A stretch of DNA of 64,000 nt from Streptomyces sp. MJM8645 (GCF_001625365.1 NZ_LJJF01000002.1:62001-126000), one strand, 5' to 3'; shown: positions 17,899 through 26,056, numbered from the stretch's first letter. The notes: a model not told the origin generated them from the sequence alone. Numbers and translations: made by a program.

Positions 17899-18888
17899 TC
17901 ACAGGCGGTCGAGGAACGCGAGGACCTTGTCGGTGGGCTGGTAGCGGCCGGGGCGGGCGGTGACCGGTGCGGTCAGGGAGAGTGCCTTCTCCTTGATGGT
18001 CATGTCGGCGTGGACGTAGGCGTCGGTGGAGCGGACGCCGGCGTGGCCGAGCCAGAGCGCGATCACTGTGGTGTCGACACCGGCCTGGAGCAGGGACATC
18101 GCGCAACTGTGGCGTAGGACGTGGGGGTGGACGCGCTTGTCGAGGAGGGTCGGGCAGGCTTCGGCGGCAGCCTGGACATGGATGGCCAGGCGCTGGGCGA
18201 CGGCGTCGCGGGTGAGGCGCCGTCCGGTCCGGGTGCAGAACAGCGGTTCGCCGCGCTTGCCGGAGCGTTCACCGAGCCAGGCCCGCAGCAGGTCCTGAAC
18301 GCTGCGGTCCAGGGGGACGGCGCGGTGCTTGCGGCCCTTGCCCTCGCAGCGGACGGACGCGCCCTCGCCGAGCGTGACGTCGTCGCAGTCCAGGCCGGTG
18401 AGTTCGGAGACGCGCAAGCCGGTCTGGACGGCCAGGGCCAGCATCGCCTTGTCCCGTCGTCCCTCCCAGCGACGAGGGTCCGGTGCCGCGAGCAGGGCGT
18501 CGACCTCTGCTGCCGTCAGGAAGGTGACGTTCCTCTTGTCGTACCGTTTGGGCGGGATGTCCAGGACGCGCTGGATCAGGAGGGCGTGTTCGGGGTGCTG
18601 CAGGGCGGCGTAGGAGAAGAGGGAGCGGATCGCGGTCAGTCGGACGTTGCGGGTGCGGGCGTTGTTGCCGCGTTCGTCCTCCAGGTAGTTGAGGAAGGCG
18701 GAGACGGCGTCGGCGTCCAGGTCGGTCCAGTCCAGTCTCTCCGGGGCGGTGCCCGTGCGTTGGTGGACGAACCCGAGGAGGAGGCGGAGCGCGTCGCGGT
18801 AGGCGGCGACGGTACGCGGGCTCACCTGGCGCTGGCGGACCAGCCGGTCGGTGAAGAACGACTGGAGGGTGGGGGCGATCGAGGTCAT
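17899..18888 (-). CDS. ritC: Tyrosine recombinase, third of the trio
   Basis: 329 residues with an N-terminal SAM-like core-binding domain (RQRQVSPRTVAAYRDALRLL) and catalytic domain: Arg in TGLRVSELTGL, HVLRH, the His in LGHAGVRSTDAYVH and its Tyr. XerC/D-like. The ATG at 18888 overlaps the stop of the second recombinase by 4 bases (ATGA), so the three genes are translationally coupled. A near-identical C-terminal copy exists at 22141-22350. Confidence 0.92.
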   Translation of the reverse strand: MTSIAPTLQSFFTDRLVRQRQVSPRTVAAYRDALRLLLGFVHQRTGTAPERLDWTDLDADAVSAFLNYLEDERGNNARTRNVRLTAIRSLFSYAALQHPEHALLIQRVLDIPPKRYDKRNVTFLTAAEVDALLAAPDPRRWEGRRDKAMLALAVQTGLRVSELTGLDCDDVTLGEGASVRCEGKGRKHRAVPLDRSVQDLLRAWLGERSGKRGEPLFCTRTGRRLTRDAVAQRLAIHVQAAAEACPTLLDKRVHPHVLRHSCAMSLLQAGVDTTVIALWLGHAGVRSTDAYVHADMTIKEKALSLTAPVTARPGRYQPTDKVLAFLDRL

Positions 18889-19814
18889 GTCCGTGCTGCC
18901 TTTCCGATGCCTTCGCGGCGGTCCGCCGCCAGGGTCAACAGTTCCGGTGCCGCTGACAGGTACCAGTAGGTCGAGGACGGTTCCCGGTGCCCGAGGTAGG
19001 TGGAAAGGGACGGGATCCTCGCCTGGACGTCGGCGCCGTCGCGATACCAGGCCAGCAGGGTGCGGACGGCGAAGGTGTGGCGGAGGTCGTGCAGCCGAGG
19101 CGGGTTGGGGGCGTAGGTCCCGACGCCGGCACCGGTCACCATCTGTCGGAACGTGGGGGCGACGACGGCGTAGATCAGGCGCTTCCGGGTGCGCGAGACG
19201 AAGAACGACGGGTCCGCGGGACGCGGCGCGTCCTGGTCGCGGAGGGCGTCGTAGTGGCGGAGCGCGTCGACGCCGCTGGCGTCCAGGGGAACGAGTCGGG
19301 ATTTGCCGAACTTGGTCTCCCGGATCCGCAGCACACCTTCGGTCCAGTCGATGTCGTCGTGGTCGAGCTTGATGGCCTCTCCGACCCTCATGCCGGTGGC
19401 GGCGAGCAACCCGACCAGGGTGCGGTAGGTGGCCGAGCGCAAGGGCGGGCCGAGCCTGTCGGCCTGTCCCATCACCGCGGTGACGTCGGCGTCGGAGTAG
19501 ATGAACGGCTGCCGCCAGCGCTGCCGGTGCGGCAGCAGGCCCAGCGGCGGGATCTCGGTTGCCGGGTCGATGCCACTGAGATAGCGGGCGAAGCCGCGGA
19601 CCGCGGTGATCCGCCGCGCGCTCACGGTTGTCACCGCCTCGCCTTCCCGCGCCCGGACCCAGGCCAGCGCGGCGGTGACGGTCACCGTGCTCTGCCCGCG
19701 TTCGTCCAGGAAGGCGACGAAGTCCGGCAGCAGCCAAGCCGCCTCAGCCAGCTTGTGCCCCAGCGACCGACGGAGCCGCAGGTAGTCGTCGAGTGCGTGA
19801 CGCAGTCCGGTCAT
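18885..19814 (-). CDS. ritB: Tyrosine recombinase, second of the trio
   Basis: 309 residues. Core-binding part RLRRSLGHKLAEAAWLLPDF, catalytic Arg in TGMRVGEAIKL, HDLRHTFA, LGHREPSSTYWYL with the nucleophilic Tyr. Its ATG (19814) overlaps the stop of the first recombinase. It belongs with the second recombinases of RIT and Tn554-like systems, which work together rather than alone. Confidence 0.92.
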   Translation of the reverse strand: MTGLRHALDDYLRLRRSLGHKLAEAAWLLPDFVAFLDERGQSTVTVTAALAWVRAREGEAVTTVSARRITAVRGFARYLSGIDPATEIPPLGLLPHRQRWRQPFIYSDADVTAVMGQADRLGPPLRSATYRTLVGLLAATGMRVGEAIKLDHDDIDWTEGVLRIRETKFGKSRLVPLDASGVDALRHYDALRDQDAPRPADPSFFVSRTRKRLIYAVVAPTFRQMVTGAGVGTYAPNPPRLHDLRHTFAVRTLLAWYRDGADVQARIPSLSTYLGHREPSSTYWYLSAAPELLTLAADRREGIGKAART

Positions 19815-21013
19815 GCCGCCTCCGTCCCGGGCCAGGGGCGGGCGACCGCGCGGAGCGCGGTGAAGTCGACCTTCGCGTAGAGCGCGGTCGTGGCCAGGTC
19901 CTGGTGGCGCAGGACCTGGCTGATCGCCGTCAGCCCGGAGCCCTGCCGCAGCATCTCCCCGGCCAGGGCGTGCCGGAGCCGGTGCGGGCCGACTGTCGGC
20001 AGCCCGGCCCGCTTGCAGGCCCGTTCCACCACGTCGCCCACCAGGTCGGCGCGGATCGGTCCGCGCGGCGCCCGGTCCGTGACGAACAGGCGACGGGTGT
20101 CGACCTGGGGACGGGCTTCGGACAGGTAGGCGACCAGGGACTCGCCGACATCGACCGGCAGGGGCAGCCGGTCCTCCCGGCGCCCCTTGCCGCGGATCGC
20201 GATCTCCCCCGAGCGCCAGTCCACGTCCTCCAGTCGCAGCCGCGACACCTCGACCGAGCGCAGGCCCAGTCGGGCCAGCAGCGTCAGGATGGCGTAGTCG
20301 CGGACACCGACACCGCCCGCGCGCGGACAACAGTCCAGGAGCCGCTGGACATCGGCCGCGGACATCGTCGGCGGGACCGCCGCCAGGCGCCAGCCGCCGA
20401 CCGGCGGCACGGACGCGCCGAGCTTCATCGGGATCAGCCCCCGCAGGTGCAGGAACCGCATCAGCGAACGCAGTTCGGCGACCTTCCCCTTCGCCGAGCC
20501 GGCCGAGACCCGCGCGCACTCCCGCAGCAGGAACGCGTTCAGGTCCGCGCCGCTCAACCCGGCTGGGGAGAACACCCCGCCCGGCATGGCCTGCTCGGCC
20601 AGGAAGCGGCGGGCGGTGTTCGCGTAACGCAGGACGGTGGTCGGCGACAGCCCGCGCTCGCCGGTCATCCAGTCGCGGAACTCCTCCAACACACCATCCA
20701 AGGGCGACACTTCGGCCCTGGCCGGCGAGACAAGCCCAGCCTCACGCAGATAGGCGAGCAGGGGCCGCATCCCGCGCGGTCCCGGGAGTCGCCGGCGGCC
20801 TGCATGCCGCTGGTCGTTCAGGAACCGCTCCACGGTCGCCTCGCCCAGATCGCCGATCTCAAGCCCCAGGCTGGACAGCCACACCCCGACCTTGCCCAGA
20901 TCCTTGAGCATGTTCCGGATGGTCAACGTGGTGTATCCCCGAGCCGTCAGCCAGGACCTGTACCCCTCGACATGCGGTGCGAGAGCACCGGCCTTCCTGC
21001 GTGTCCCCGCCAT
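19811..21013 (-). CDS. ritA: Tyrosine recombinase, first of the trio
   Basis: 400 residues, the longest of the three, with an N-terminal extension (YRSWLTARGYTTLTIRNMLK) before the core-binding domain. Catalytic residues: Arg in LGLRSVEVSRL, HRLRHALAGEML, HQDLATTALYAKVD. The start ATG 21013 lies ~110 bases inside the right inverted repeat, leaving room for a promoter near the element end. Confidence 0.92.
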   Translation of the reverse strand: MAGTRRKAGALAPHVEGYRSWLTARGYTTLTIRNMLKDLGKVGVWLSSLGLEIGDLGEATVERFLNDQRHAGRRRLPGPRGMRPLLAYLREAGLVSPARAEVSPLDGVLEEFRDWMTGERGLSPTTVLRYANTARRFLAEQAMPGGVFSPAGLSGADLNAFLLRECARVSAGSAKGKVAELRSLMRFLHLRGLIPMKLGASVPPVGGWRLAAVPPTMSAADVQRLLDCCPRAGGVGVRDYAILTLLARLGLRSVEVSRLRLEDVDWRSGEIAIRGKGRREDRLPLPVDVGESLVAYLSEARPQVDTRRLFVTDRAPRGPIRADLVGDVVERACKRAGLPTVGPHRLRHALAGEMLRQGSGLTAISQVLRHQDLATTALYAKVDFTALRAVARPWPGTEAA

Positions 21014-21125
21014 CGGGACCCCCTTCCCGCAAGGCGCCCTGCCTCGCGGTCAGGTGCTGCCCACCCTCGGCACTATGCAGAGATCCGACGGCCCGGTTTC
21101 ACGCGAACGAGGGCGTGGCGTGGCA

Positions 21126-21155
21126 ATCTTCGGCATAGCCGCGGTCTCGGCATAG
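21126..21155 (-). repeat. Right terminal inverted repeat of the RIT-type element
   Basis: Complement reads ctatgccgagaccgcggcta then tgccgaagat, matching the left end. Confidence 0.85.
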
Positions 21156-21187
21156 GTCCAGCTATGCGGATATCGGCATAGCTGGAC
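21156..21187. repeat. 32-base palindrome at the right end of the element
   Basis: Arms gtccagctatgc (21156-21167) and its exact complement (21176-21187) around ggatatcg. The arms contain ctatgc, as in the terminal repeats. This is the form of a tyrosine-recombinase core site: two inverted binding arms around an 8-base spacer. It touches the point where istB resumes. Confidence 0.8.
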
Positions 21188-21445
21188 GAACTCGGCTACA
21201 TCGAACTCGACCGACGCGGCGCCGAACTGCTCTTCCAGGTCCTGACCGAACGCGAGGAGAAGAACAGCATCGCCATCGCCTCCAACGAGTCCTTCGGCAG
21301 CTGGACCAAGACCTTCACCGACCCCCGCCTCTGCGCGGCCATCGTCGACCGCCTCACCTTCGGCGGCAACATCATCGAGACCAGCACCGACTCCTACCGA
21401 CTCGCCACCACCCGCGCCCAAGCCGAACAGGCGGCCGCCGGCTGA
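21188..21445 (+). pseudogene. istB: IstB ATPase, 3' part
   Basis: Continues the IstB sense exactly after LLCID: ELGYIELDRRGAELLFQVLT, EREEKNSIAIASNESFGSW, down to EQAAAG and TGA at 21445. Joining the two parts gives a normal-length IstB, so the gene was intact before the insertion and no coding bases appear lost. Confidence 0.92.
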
Positions 21446-21549
21446 CCGGACTCACGGGCGTCACCACTGTCACAAAGAATCCTCTTGCGGCCCTCGGAGA
21501 CAACGGCCTATCGTCAGGACACTAGTTTTCTGACCATCTGGAAGTCTTT

Positions 21550-21957
21550 ATGCCTCGCCGTTCACCGGGCGAGATCAGGGCCGAACAGTCCTCGCGCAGG
21601 GCAGCCGGCACCAGGCAAGTCATCACGGGCTTGTCCGCTGCGACAAATCGACAGATCGCGCAGTTCGAGGCGCGACACCGGCTGCCCCCTGGGTCTGTCG
21701 CCCATGCCTTCCGGGCATGGGCCTTGGCGCTTCATGAGTGGCCAGACCATGGATCCAACCGTGGACATGGGACCACTCACTGGAGAGACATGCACGCCCG
21801 AACGCTCCTGGAAGGGGCGGCCGCATCCATGCGACGAAAGGCGCGTCGCGAACTCCTCACAACGGTCGCGCCTCTGGATGACCACTTCCTGGCGCGGACA
21901 CTGCAAGATCCCTTCGCACCTGCCTTCGAGCCTTGGTGGAAGCGCCGACTCAGATGA
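21550..21957 (+). CDS. Unknown protein, paralogue of the gene at 7010-7429
   Basis: 135 residues from ATG 21550. N-terminus RRSPGEIRAEQSSRR, middle SAATNRQIAQFEARH, C-terminus RRELLTTVAPLDDHF and FEPWWKRRLR, all aligned with the 7010-7429 protein. An ATG at 21954 overlaps the stop and opens a 33-codon frame to 22055, possibly the stub of a lost partner: the other copy is followed by a Cys-rich gene, and this one by recombinase debris. Confidence 0.55.
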   Translation: MPRRSPGEIRAEQSSRRAAGTRQVITGLSAATNRQIAQFEARHRLPPGSVAHAFRAWALALHEWPDHGSNRGHGTTHWRDMHARTLLEGAAASMRRKARRELLTTVAPLDDHFLARTLQDPFAPAFEPWWKRRLR

Positions 21958-22140
21958 CGACCTACTTCCAGACGCCACCTGACAGCGCCGGTGACCTCAG
22001 GTGCTGCTACTTCTCATCAACGTTTCCAGCCTCTCAGAGCCGGGACCGCTGCTGAGATCCATCAACATCTGCTCTTCCTTCTGACCTACGGAGCCACGGG
22101 CTCGGCAATTTCGGGCCGGGAGTGAATCGCTGAAGACGGG

Positions 22141-22350
22141 TCACAGGCGGTCGAGGAAGGCGAGGACCTTGTCGGTGGGCTGATATCGGCCCGGCCGGGT
22201 GGTGACCGGTGCGGTCAGGGCCAGGGCCTTCTCCTTGATGGTCATGTCGGCGTGGACGTAGGCGTCGGTGGAGCGGACGCCGGCGTGGCCGAGCCAGAGC
22301 GCGATGACCGTGGTGTCGACGCCGGCCTGCAGCAACGACATAGCGCAACT
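22141..22350 (-). pseudogene. Remnant of a second ritC-type recombinase
   Basis: Encodes the last ~70 residues of a tyrosine recombinase almost identical to 17899-18888: SCAMSLLQAGVDTTVIALWL then RSTDAYVHADMTIKEKAL, ending VLAFLDRL. Differences are mostly silent or conservative. Similarity stops abruptly near 22350, just upstream of the catalytic HxxR region. This is evidence of another RIT-type element once here, or of a recombination by-product. Confidence 0.85.
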
Positions 22351-22381
22351 GTGTCTTGTGTCCGCAGAGGCCGTGTGCGGA

Positions 22382-22540
22382 TCACTCCGTGTTGGTATGG
22401 AGCTGGCGAGTCTCGGAGCCGGCGTTTGCCGCACTGACGATGTGCTGTGTTGCATTGCGGGCGTTCTCGCGTGACGGAGACCATACTTGCGGGTGACAGG
22501 AGGTCAGACCCGCGGCACTTCGGGTCGCGTCGGTGATCAT
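22382..22540 (-). CDS. Small hypothetical protein (52 residues)
   Basis: ATG 22540 follows CAGGAAGAG, 14 bases after the stop of the kinase-like gene. The product (MITDATRSAAGLTSCHPQVW then ENARNATQHIVSAANAG) has no recognisable motif. The ribosome site and tight spacing favour a real third gene of the unit; length and lack of homology keep this tentative. Confidence 0.35.
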   Translation of the reverse strand: MITDATRSAAGLTSCHPQVWSPSRENARNATQHIVSAANAGSETRQLHTNTE

Positions 22541-22554
22541 GTGCTCTTCCTGCT

Positions 22555-23128
22555 TCAGTAGCCCCTGACGAGGAGTTTGGCTCTGGTCTGGGGCCATGTG
22601 GTGTTCAGGTAGTAGTCCTCGGCGGCGCGCCAACGCCTGATCCACTCCTCGGGGTTCTCGCCGCGTGCTTGCACGCGCTGTAGGCAGACGCCTCGCGGGG
22701 TGTCGACGTAGGCTGTGAAGTGGTAGTAGTGGGCCAGCTCCGGGCGGGTGGAGTAGCCCCCTTCGACGATCACCACGGCTCCAGAAGCGATCTCGCGCCA
22801 GGCCCCGAGTTGTCCGGTGGTCCAGTCGTAAAGCTGGTAGCGGGCGGCCTGGTCGTCCCGCAGCGGGATCAGGACCTGGTCCCGGAGACGTTCCCAGTCG
22901 AAGTAGCGGTGGTAGCCCTGTTCCGCGTCGAGCAGCTCCCGCTCGCGGTCGGGCATCGGACGGTAGAAGTCGTCGACGTGGACTATGACGGCGCCGTCGA
23001 GGTGTCCGGCCACCACGGTAGCCAACGTCGTCCTGCCTGATCCTCCAGTGCCATCGATGGCGACGATCCTGGTGGTCCCTTGGGTCTGGGACAGCTGCAG
23101 GAGGCCGTCGGCAACGTCCTTCGCTCAC
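22555..23128 (-). pseudogene. Uridine-kinase-like P-loop protein with N-terminal frameshift
   Basis: The body reads RIVAIDGTGGSGRTTLATVV, then HVDDFYRPMPDRE, FDWERLRDQVLIPL, VVIVEGGYSTRPEL and WIRRWRAAEDYYL, the order of the uridine/phosphoribulokinase-like family found in Streptomyces. Two oddities: the Walker A Lys is Arg (GSGRTT), and the frame lacks a normal start: the GTG overlapping the upstream stop (GTGAGCGAAG) needs one base removed to enter the kinase frame; otherwise TTG 23025 would skip the P-loop. Probably inactive or a sequence error. Confidence 0.6.
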
Positions 23129-23397
23129 TCCGCCACGTCAACGAGTTGCTGATGCGTCCGGAGCTCGGTGGTCCGCGCGGCACTCGACAGCACAATCTCC
23201 TTTGCTTCCCCGAGGCCGACTCCCAGCAGTTCCCGGGTAACAACGATCGAGTCCATGACCCCGGCCCCGAGGTTCCGCAGCAGCCGCTGGACATGTTCCA
23301 TGCCCTCGTCCTTGTCCAGCAACGGCCCACATTGCTCGACCAGGTAGGCAAGTCGTGCGGCACGCTCCGGAGAAAGGCTCTGGATGTTTTCGAACAT
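23125..23397 (-). CDS. Small protein with ribosomal L7/L12 C-terminal-like segment
   Basis: 90 residues, MFENIQSLSPERAARLAYLV ... GVGLGEAKEIVLSSAARTTE. The GLGEAKEIV stretch resembles the factor-binding helix of L7/L12, seen in several short actinobacterial proteins of unknown role. The stop overlaps the presumed start of the kinase-like gene, so the two are one operon. Confidence 0.6.
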   Translation of the reverse strand: MFENIQSLSPERAARLAYLVEQCGPLLDKDEGMEHVQRLLRNLGAGVMDSIVVTRELLGVGLGEAKEIVLSSAARTTELRTHQQLVDVAE

Positions 23398-23506
23398 GAG
23401 AACTCCTCATGGGCAGCGTGCAGGGCGGGGACAAACTACTTTCTGTGCACCCCAGGAGGCCACTTCTTTCCCGACCGCCTGAGATGGGTCGGTTGCGTCC
23501 CGTGAG

Positions 23507-23840
23507 TCAGCTGCACGATCCGATCGAGGTGCTGCGGGCGAGGGGAAGCCGAGTCACACGGCTCGCCGCTGTGGCGGTCGTTCGCAGGTGGACAATCTCT
23601 TCACGCTGGGCGGCGAGCCGGGCGAGGGCCTGAGTGCGGAAGTCCGTGAGCTCCTCGACAGTGCTGTCCGCTCGGGCGAGCCGGGCCTTGAGCTTGGTGA
23701 CCTCTGTCTTGAGCCGCTCGATCTGGGCGTCCCTCGGGTCGGGGATGTCTCCGATGGCATGGAGGGACTGCAGCCGGTGTTCAAACTCTTCCCGGAGGTG
23801 GGCATAGGGACGGGTTCCGTAGAAGGCGGTGCGGTCGACG
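23507..23840 (-). pseudogene. Coiled-coil transposition-helper-like fragment
   Basis: Continuous minus-strand sense without a start: DRTAFYGTRPYAHLREEFEH, then DAQIERLKTEVTKLKARLAR and TQALARLAAQREEIVHLR, ending GSCS at 23507. The FY-near-the-front plus long heptad coil pattern resembles DUF6262/TnpC-type proteins of recombinase transposons. Its 5' side is fused out of frame to the first codons of a gene like 32686-32985 (TDQPKQQP), so a deletion joined two genes here. Confidence 0.5.
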
Positions 23841-23864
23841 GCGGTTGCTGTTTGGGTTGGTCGG

Positions 23865-24182
23865 TCACTGGTTGCCGCCGGCGGCGCGGAGCCGGGCGAA
23901 CACGTCGGCGGCCAAGGTCCGCTGCTGGCCGCCGATCGGCGCGGCGAGGGAGTCCATCGCCTCGGTGCTGGTGCGCAGGGTCAGGCAGTGGCGGAAGGTT
24001 GCGATGACCTCGGCGACGGCGGCGAGGTCGCCGATCGGGGAGGAGCCGAGGGCGGTGGCCAGGGCCTGCTCGAATGCCTCGCGGTCGCCGGGCAGGCCGT
24101 ACCTGCTGAGGGCGGTGCGCAGCTCGTGCAGGGTGGCTGGCCTGGCCGGGGCCGGGCTCTGGTGGTCGGGCTGAGTGGTCAC
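23865..24182 (-). CDS. Conserved small protein, near-duplicate of 32982-33299
   Basis: 105 residues from GTG 24182 with AGGAG seven bases upstream. Sequence: TLHELRTALSRYGLPGDREA, then PIGDLAAVAEVIATFRH and a C-terminal ADVFARLRAAGGNQ. The copy at 32982 is roughly 90% identical and is followed by a RelE/ParE-like gene; here the follower is reduced to its first few codons. It may be the antitoxin-like half of a pair. Helical, no DNA-binding motif visible. Confidence 0.7.
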   Translation of the reverse strand: MTTQPDHQSPAPARPATLHELRTALSRYGLPGDREAFEQALATALGSSPIGDLAAVAEVIATFRHCLTLRTSTEAMDSLAAPIGGQQRTLAADVFARLRAAGGNQ

Positions 24183-24219
24183 CGGGGGCTCCTAGGTGGT
24201 GGCGGCCGCCGGGACGGCG

Positions 24220-24265
24220 GGCCGCAGGTTCGACGGTAGCGGTCGGCGGGCGGGTGGTGGAGCGG
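24220..24265 (-). promoter_or_regulatory. Conserved upstream element, copy 1
   Basis: The sequence ggccgcaggttcgacggtag followed by a GC-rich gtcggcgggcgggtggtgga tail recurs at 26206-26251, and its core at 33340-33358. Two copies stand 30-60 bases upstream of the duplicated small genes. On the coding strand the core contains TACCGT, a possible Streptomyces -10 box. The rest of 24266-24538 shows no gene. Confidence 0.45.
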
Positions 24266-24538
24266 TCCTGGCCACGCGGCACCGCTGAGGGGCATCGGCA
24301 GGCGGTCCGGGCCGAGCGGGGACCGTTTCTGTACAGGGCCAAGTCGTCCCGCGGGCGTGGCGCTTGGTGAACTGGTTCTCGGGCCCGCACTCGCGGCGGA
24401 TCGCTTCTAGGCCTTGACCGGCTTCGATCATCTCGTCTTTAGGGTGGATCGCTCCGATGACCTGCACATGAATTGGGGCTGCGTTGATCAAGGATAGTCG
24501 ACGCCTCAAATCCCTCGACGCGGGTCTACATTACGGCT

Positions 24539-25357
24539 ATGGTTGAACTTTCAAACCCATGGGCGGAAGGTGAAATGGATTTCGACGACCAGCTGAGAAG
24601 AGTGCAGCGTGCCGGACATTTGGGCGAGGCCTTGGCGGCTAATATTCAGGCCTGGTCAAGTGCCTGCCCTTTTGATGCATCAGCGATTATTGCAGAGGAT
24701 CGACTTAGCTGGGAGCTAAGGCTTCGAGTCCATGCGCAGCCACCGTTGGACGACTGGGGACTTCATTGGGGTGATGCTGTTCACCAGCTTCGTGCGGCAT
24801 TGGACAATCTCTCTATCGCTATCGCGCGACAGGCTGGAGTCACCGAGAGTCGGGCGCTGAAGAGGGTTCAATTCCCTATCTGTGCCACTAGTAAGGAATG
24901 GGTGGATGGCAAGAAGCGGATCGAAGCGCTGCCTGAGTCGTATCGGATTGCCATTGAAGAGGTGCAGCCCTTTCAGAGGGGCGGAAAAGAAGATGCTGAC
25001 CTATTGCTGCTGCTTCGAGACATCGACAACAGCGACAAGCATCACTTGCAGATGAAGCCGACTCTGGATCCGGCGTCTGCCAGCCACCGGCCAACGGTCG
25101 AATTCGAAACAGAAGAAGATGCCGCAGCCTCCGTTCCGCCTAAAATGGAAGCATTTGCCCCGGAATGGATAGATGACGCACTGCTTCTTCGCAATATTAC
25201 CGAGGGGAGGATCGCTCGAGTGTCTGGCAATTTCTCGGTGGAAGCCGTGGTGCAAGCCGATCTAGGAAAGGGCCGTCAGGCGCCTGCTCTTCAGATCCTC
25301 GAAATGCTCTGCATCAATACGCGAATGGTCGTGGATCATGTTGCGCGAGCCGGATAG
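24539..25357 (+). CDS. Hypothetical protein of atypical base composition
   Basis: 272 residues from ATG 24539. Many A/T-ending codons and a base composition visibly lower in GC than every neighbour point to recent transfer from another kind of genome. Helical sequence with HWGDAVHQLRAALDNLSIAI, a pattern I know from unassigned phage- or island-borne proteins, and LLRDIDNSDKHHLQMKP. No catalytic motif, signal or membrane segment. It stands alone and shares a bidirectional terminator with the lipoprotein gene opposite. Confidence 0.7.
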   Translation: MVELSNPWAEGEMDFDDQLRRVQRAGHLGEALAANIQAWSSACPFDASAIIAEDRLSWELRLRVHAQPPLDDWGLHWGDAVHQLRAALDNLSIAIARQAGVTESRALKRVQFPICATSKEWVDGKKRIEALPESYRIAIEEVQPFQRGGKEDADLLLLLRDIDNSDKHHLQMKPTLDPASASHRPTVEFETEEDAAASVPPKMEAFAPEWIDDALLLRNITEGRIARVSGNFSVEAVVQADLGKGRQAPALQILEMLCINTRMVVDHVARAG

Positions 25358-25422
25358 AAATACGGTACCTCGCGTAGATATTCCTGGCCGGGGCCTGAAC
25401 TCGTTTTCTCGCTCCGTACATC

Positions 25423-25458
25423 GACGGCCGGGCTCCTCATGGGAAGAGCCCGGCCGTC
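25423..25458. terminator. Bidirectional terminator hairpin
   Basis: Arms gacggccgggctc (25423-25435) and complement (25446-25458), 13 perfect pairs, 10-base loop, between convergent genes. Confidence 0.8.
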
Positions 25459-25475
25459 TCGGTACCTCGCGCGTA

Positions 25476-26056
25476 CTACCGGCGTAGCCTCGCGGGGTTG
25501 ATGTCGAGGGGGAACGGGTCGGTGAGCGCGGTGGTCTCGCCGGTCTGGACGAGGCGGTCGATGCAGATCGCCCCCACTCCGGGGCGATGGTGGCCAGGGT
25601 GTCATCGATCAGGACCTCGGACGCGGGATCTGTCGAGCTGGTGGCGGGCTTGATGGTGTCCAGGACCGTGCCCAGTGCGTCGTAGACGTGGTCGGCTGCC
25701 TCCTTCTCCGGCTCGTCCATCACCTCCTCGAACTTGCCGGGGTGGGCTTGGCCGTCGAGGTGCTTCATGTACTCGACCACGTCGGTGCCCGACAGGGTTA
25801 CCCGGACTAGGCCACGGGTGCCGCGCTCGCCATCGAGCCCGGTGGGCTTCATGTTGCTGACCGCCCCGAACGGGGGCTTGGTCTTCTTCCAGAGCCCGCC
25901 CGGCATGATCAGCGAGACGGTGGTGACGCCAGCGGCCTTCTTGAGTCGGGCGTCCTGGGACGGCGGTGTGTTCGCTCCACAGGAGGCCAGGAGCAGGACG
26001 GCGAGCAGCGGGGCGGCGGCGCGCAGGGCACATCGGGTGGTCTTCACGCGGGTCAT
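25476..26056 (-). pseudogene. Lipoprotein with a C-terminal frameshift
   Basis: Lipoprotein signal RCALRAAAPLLAVLLLASCG with the lipobox Cys in LASC, then a ~155-residue exported domain (VVEYMKHLDGQAHPGKFEEV, EVLIDDTLATIAPEWG). At ~25580 a run of five G where six are needed breaks the frame; the lost end would read AICIDRLVQTGETTAL to NPARLRR and stop at 25476. Either a decayed gene or a homopolymer error. Start taken at ATG 26056. Confidence 0.65.

Larger units (their letters stand above)
17223..21187. mobile_element. RIT-type element: three tyrosine recombinases plus one cargo gene
   Basis: About 3.97 kb inserted in istB. Terminal inverted repeats ~30 bp long (17223-17254 and 21126-21155) flank three overlapping minus-strand tyrosine recombinases and one small gene of unknown function. 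RIT (recombinase in trio) elements are known to have this gene order and end structure. The right end carries an extra 32-base palindrome. The triplet gac occurs at both junctions (17220-17222 and 21185-21187), so the exact boundary is ambiguous by three bases. Confidence 0.85.
14910..21474 (+). mobile_element. IS21-family insertion sequence, interrupted by a RIT-type element
   Basis: istA is intact and istB is split by ~4 kb at 17222/21188, so the IS itself would be about 2.6 kb. The ends are tentative: TGT at 14910 (tgtagtgagaac) and ACA at 21474, whose complement reads tgtgacagtggtgac. Inside the left end a motif recurs (tgagaactgagagc at ~14914 and tgagttttgagagc at ~14978), as expected for IS21 multiple transposase sites. 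I found no matching target duplication. Confidence 0.7.

Noticed and set aside
14910..21474. One large composite transposon
   Set aside because: The junctions inside istB show two independent elements, one nested in the other; nothing suggests they move together.
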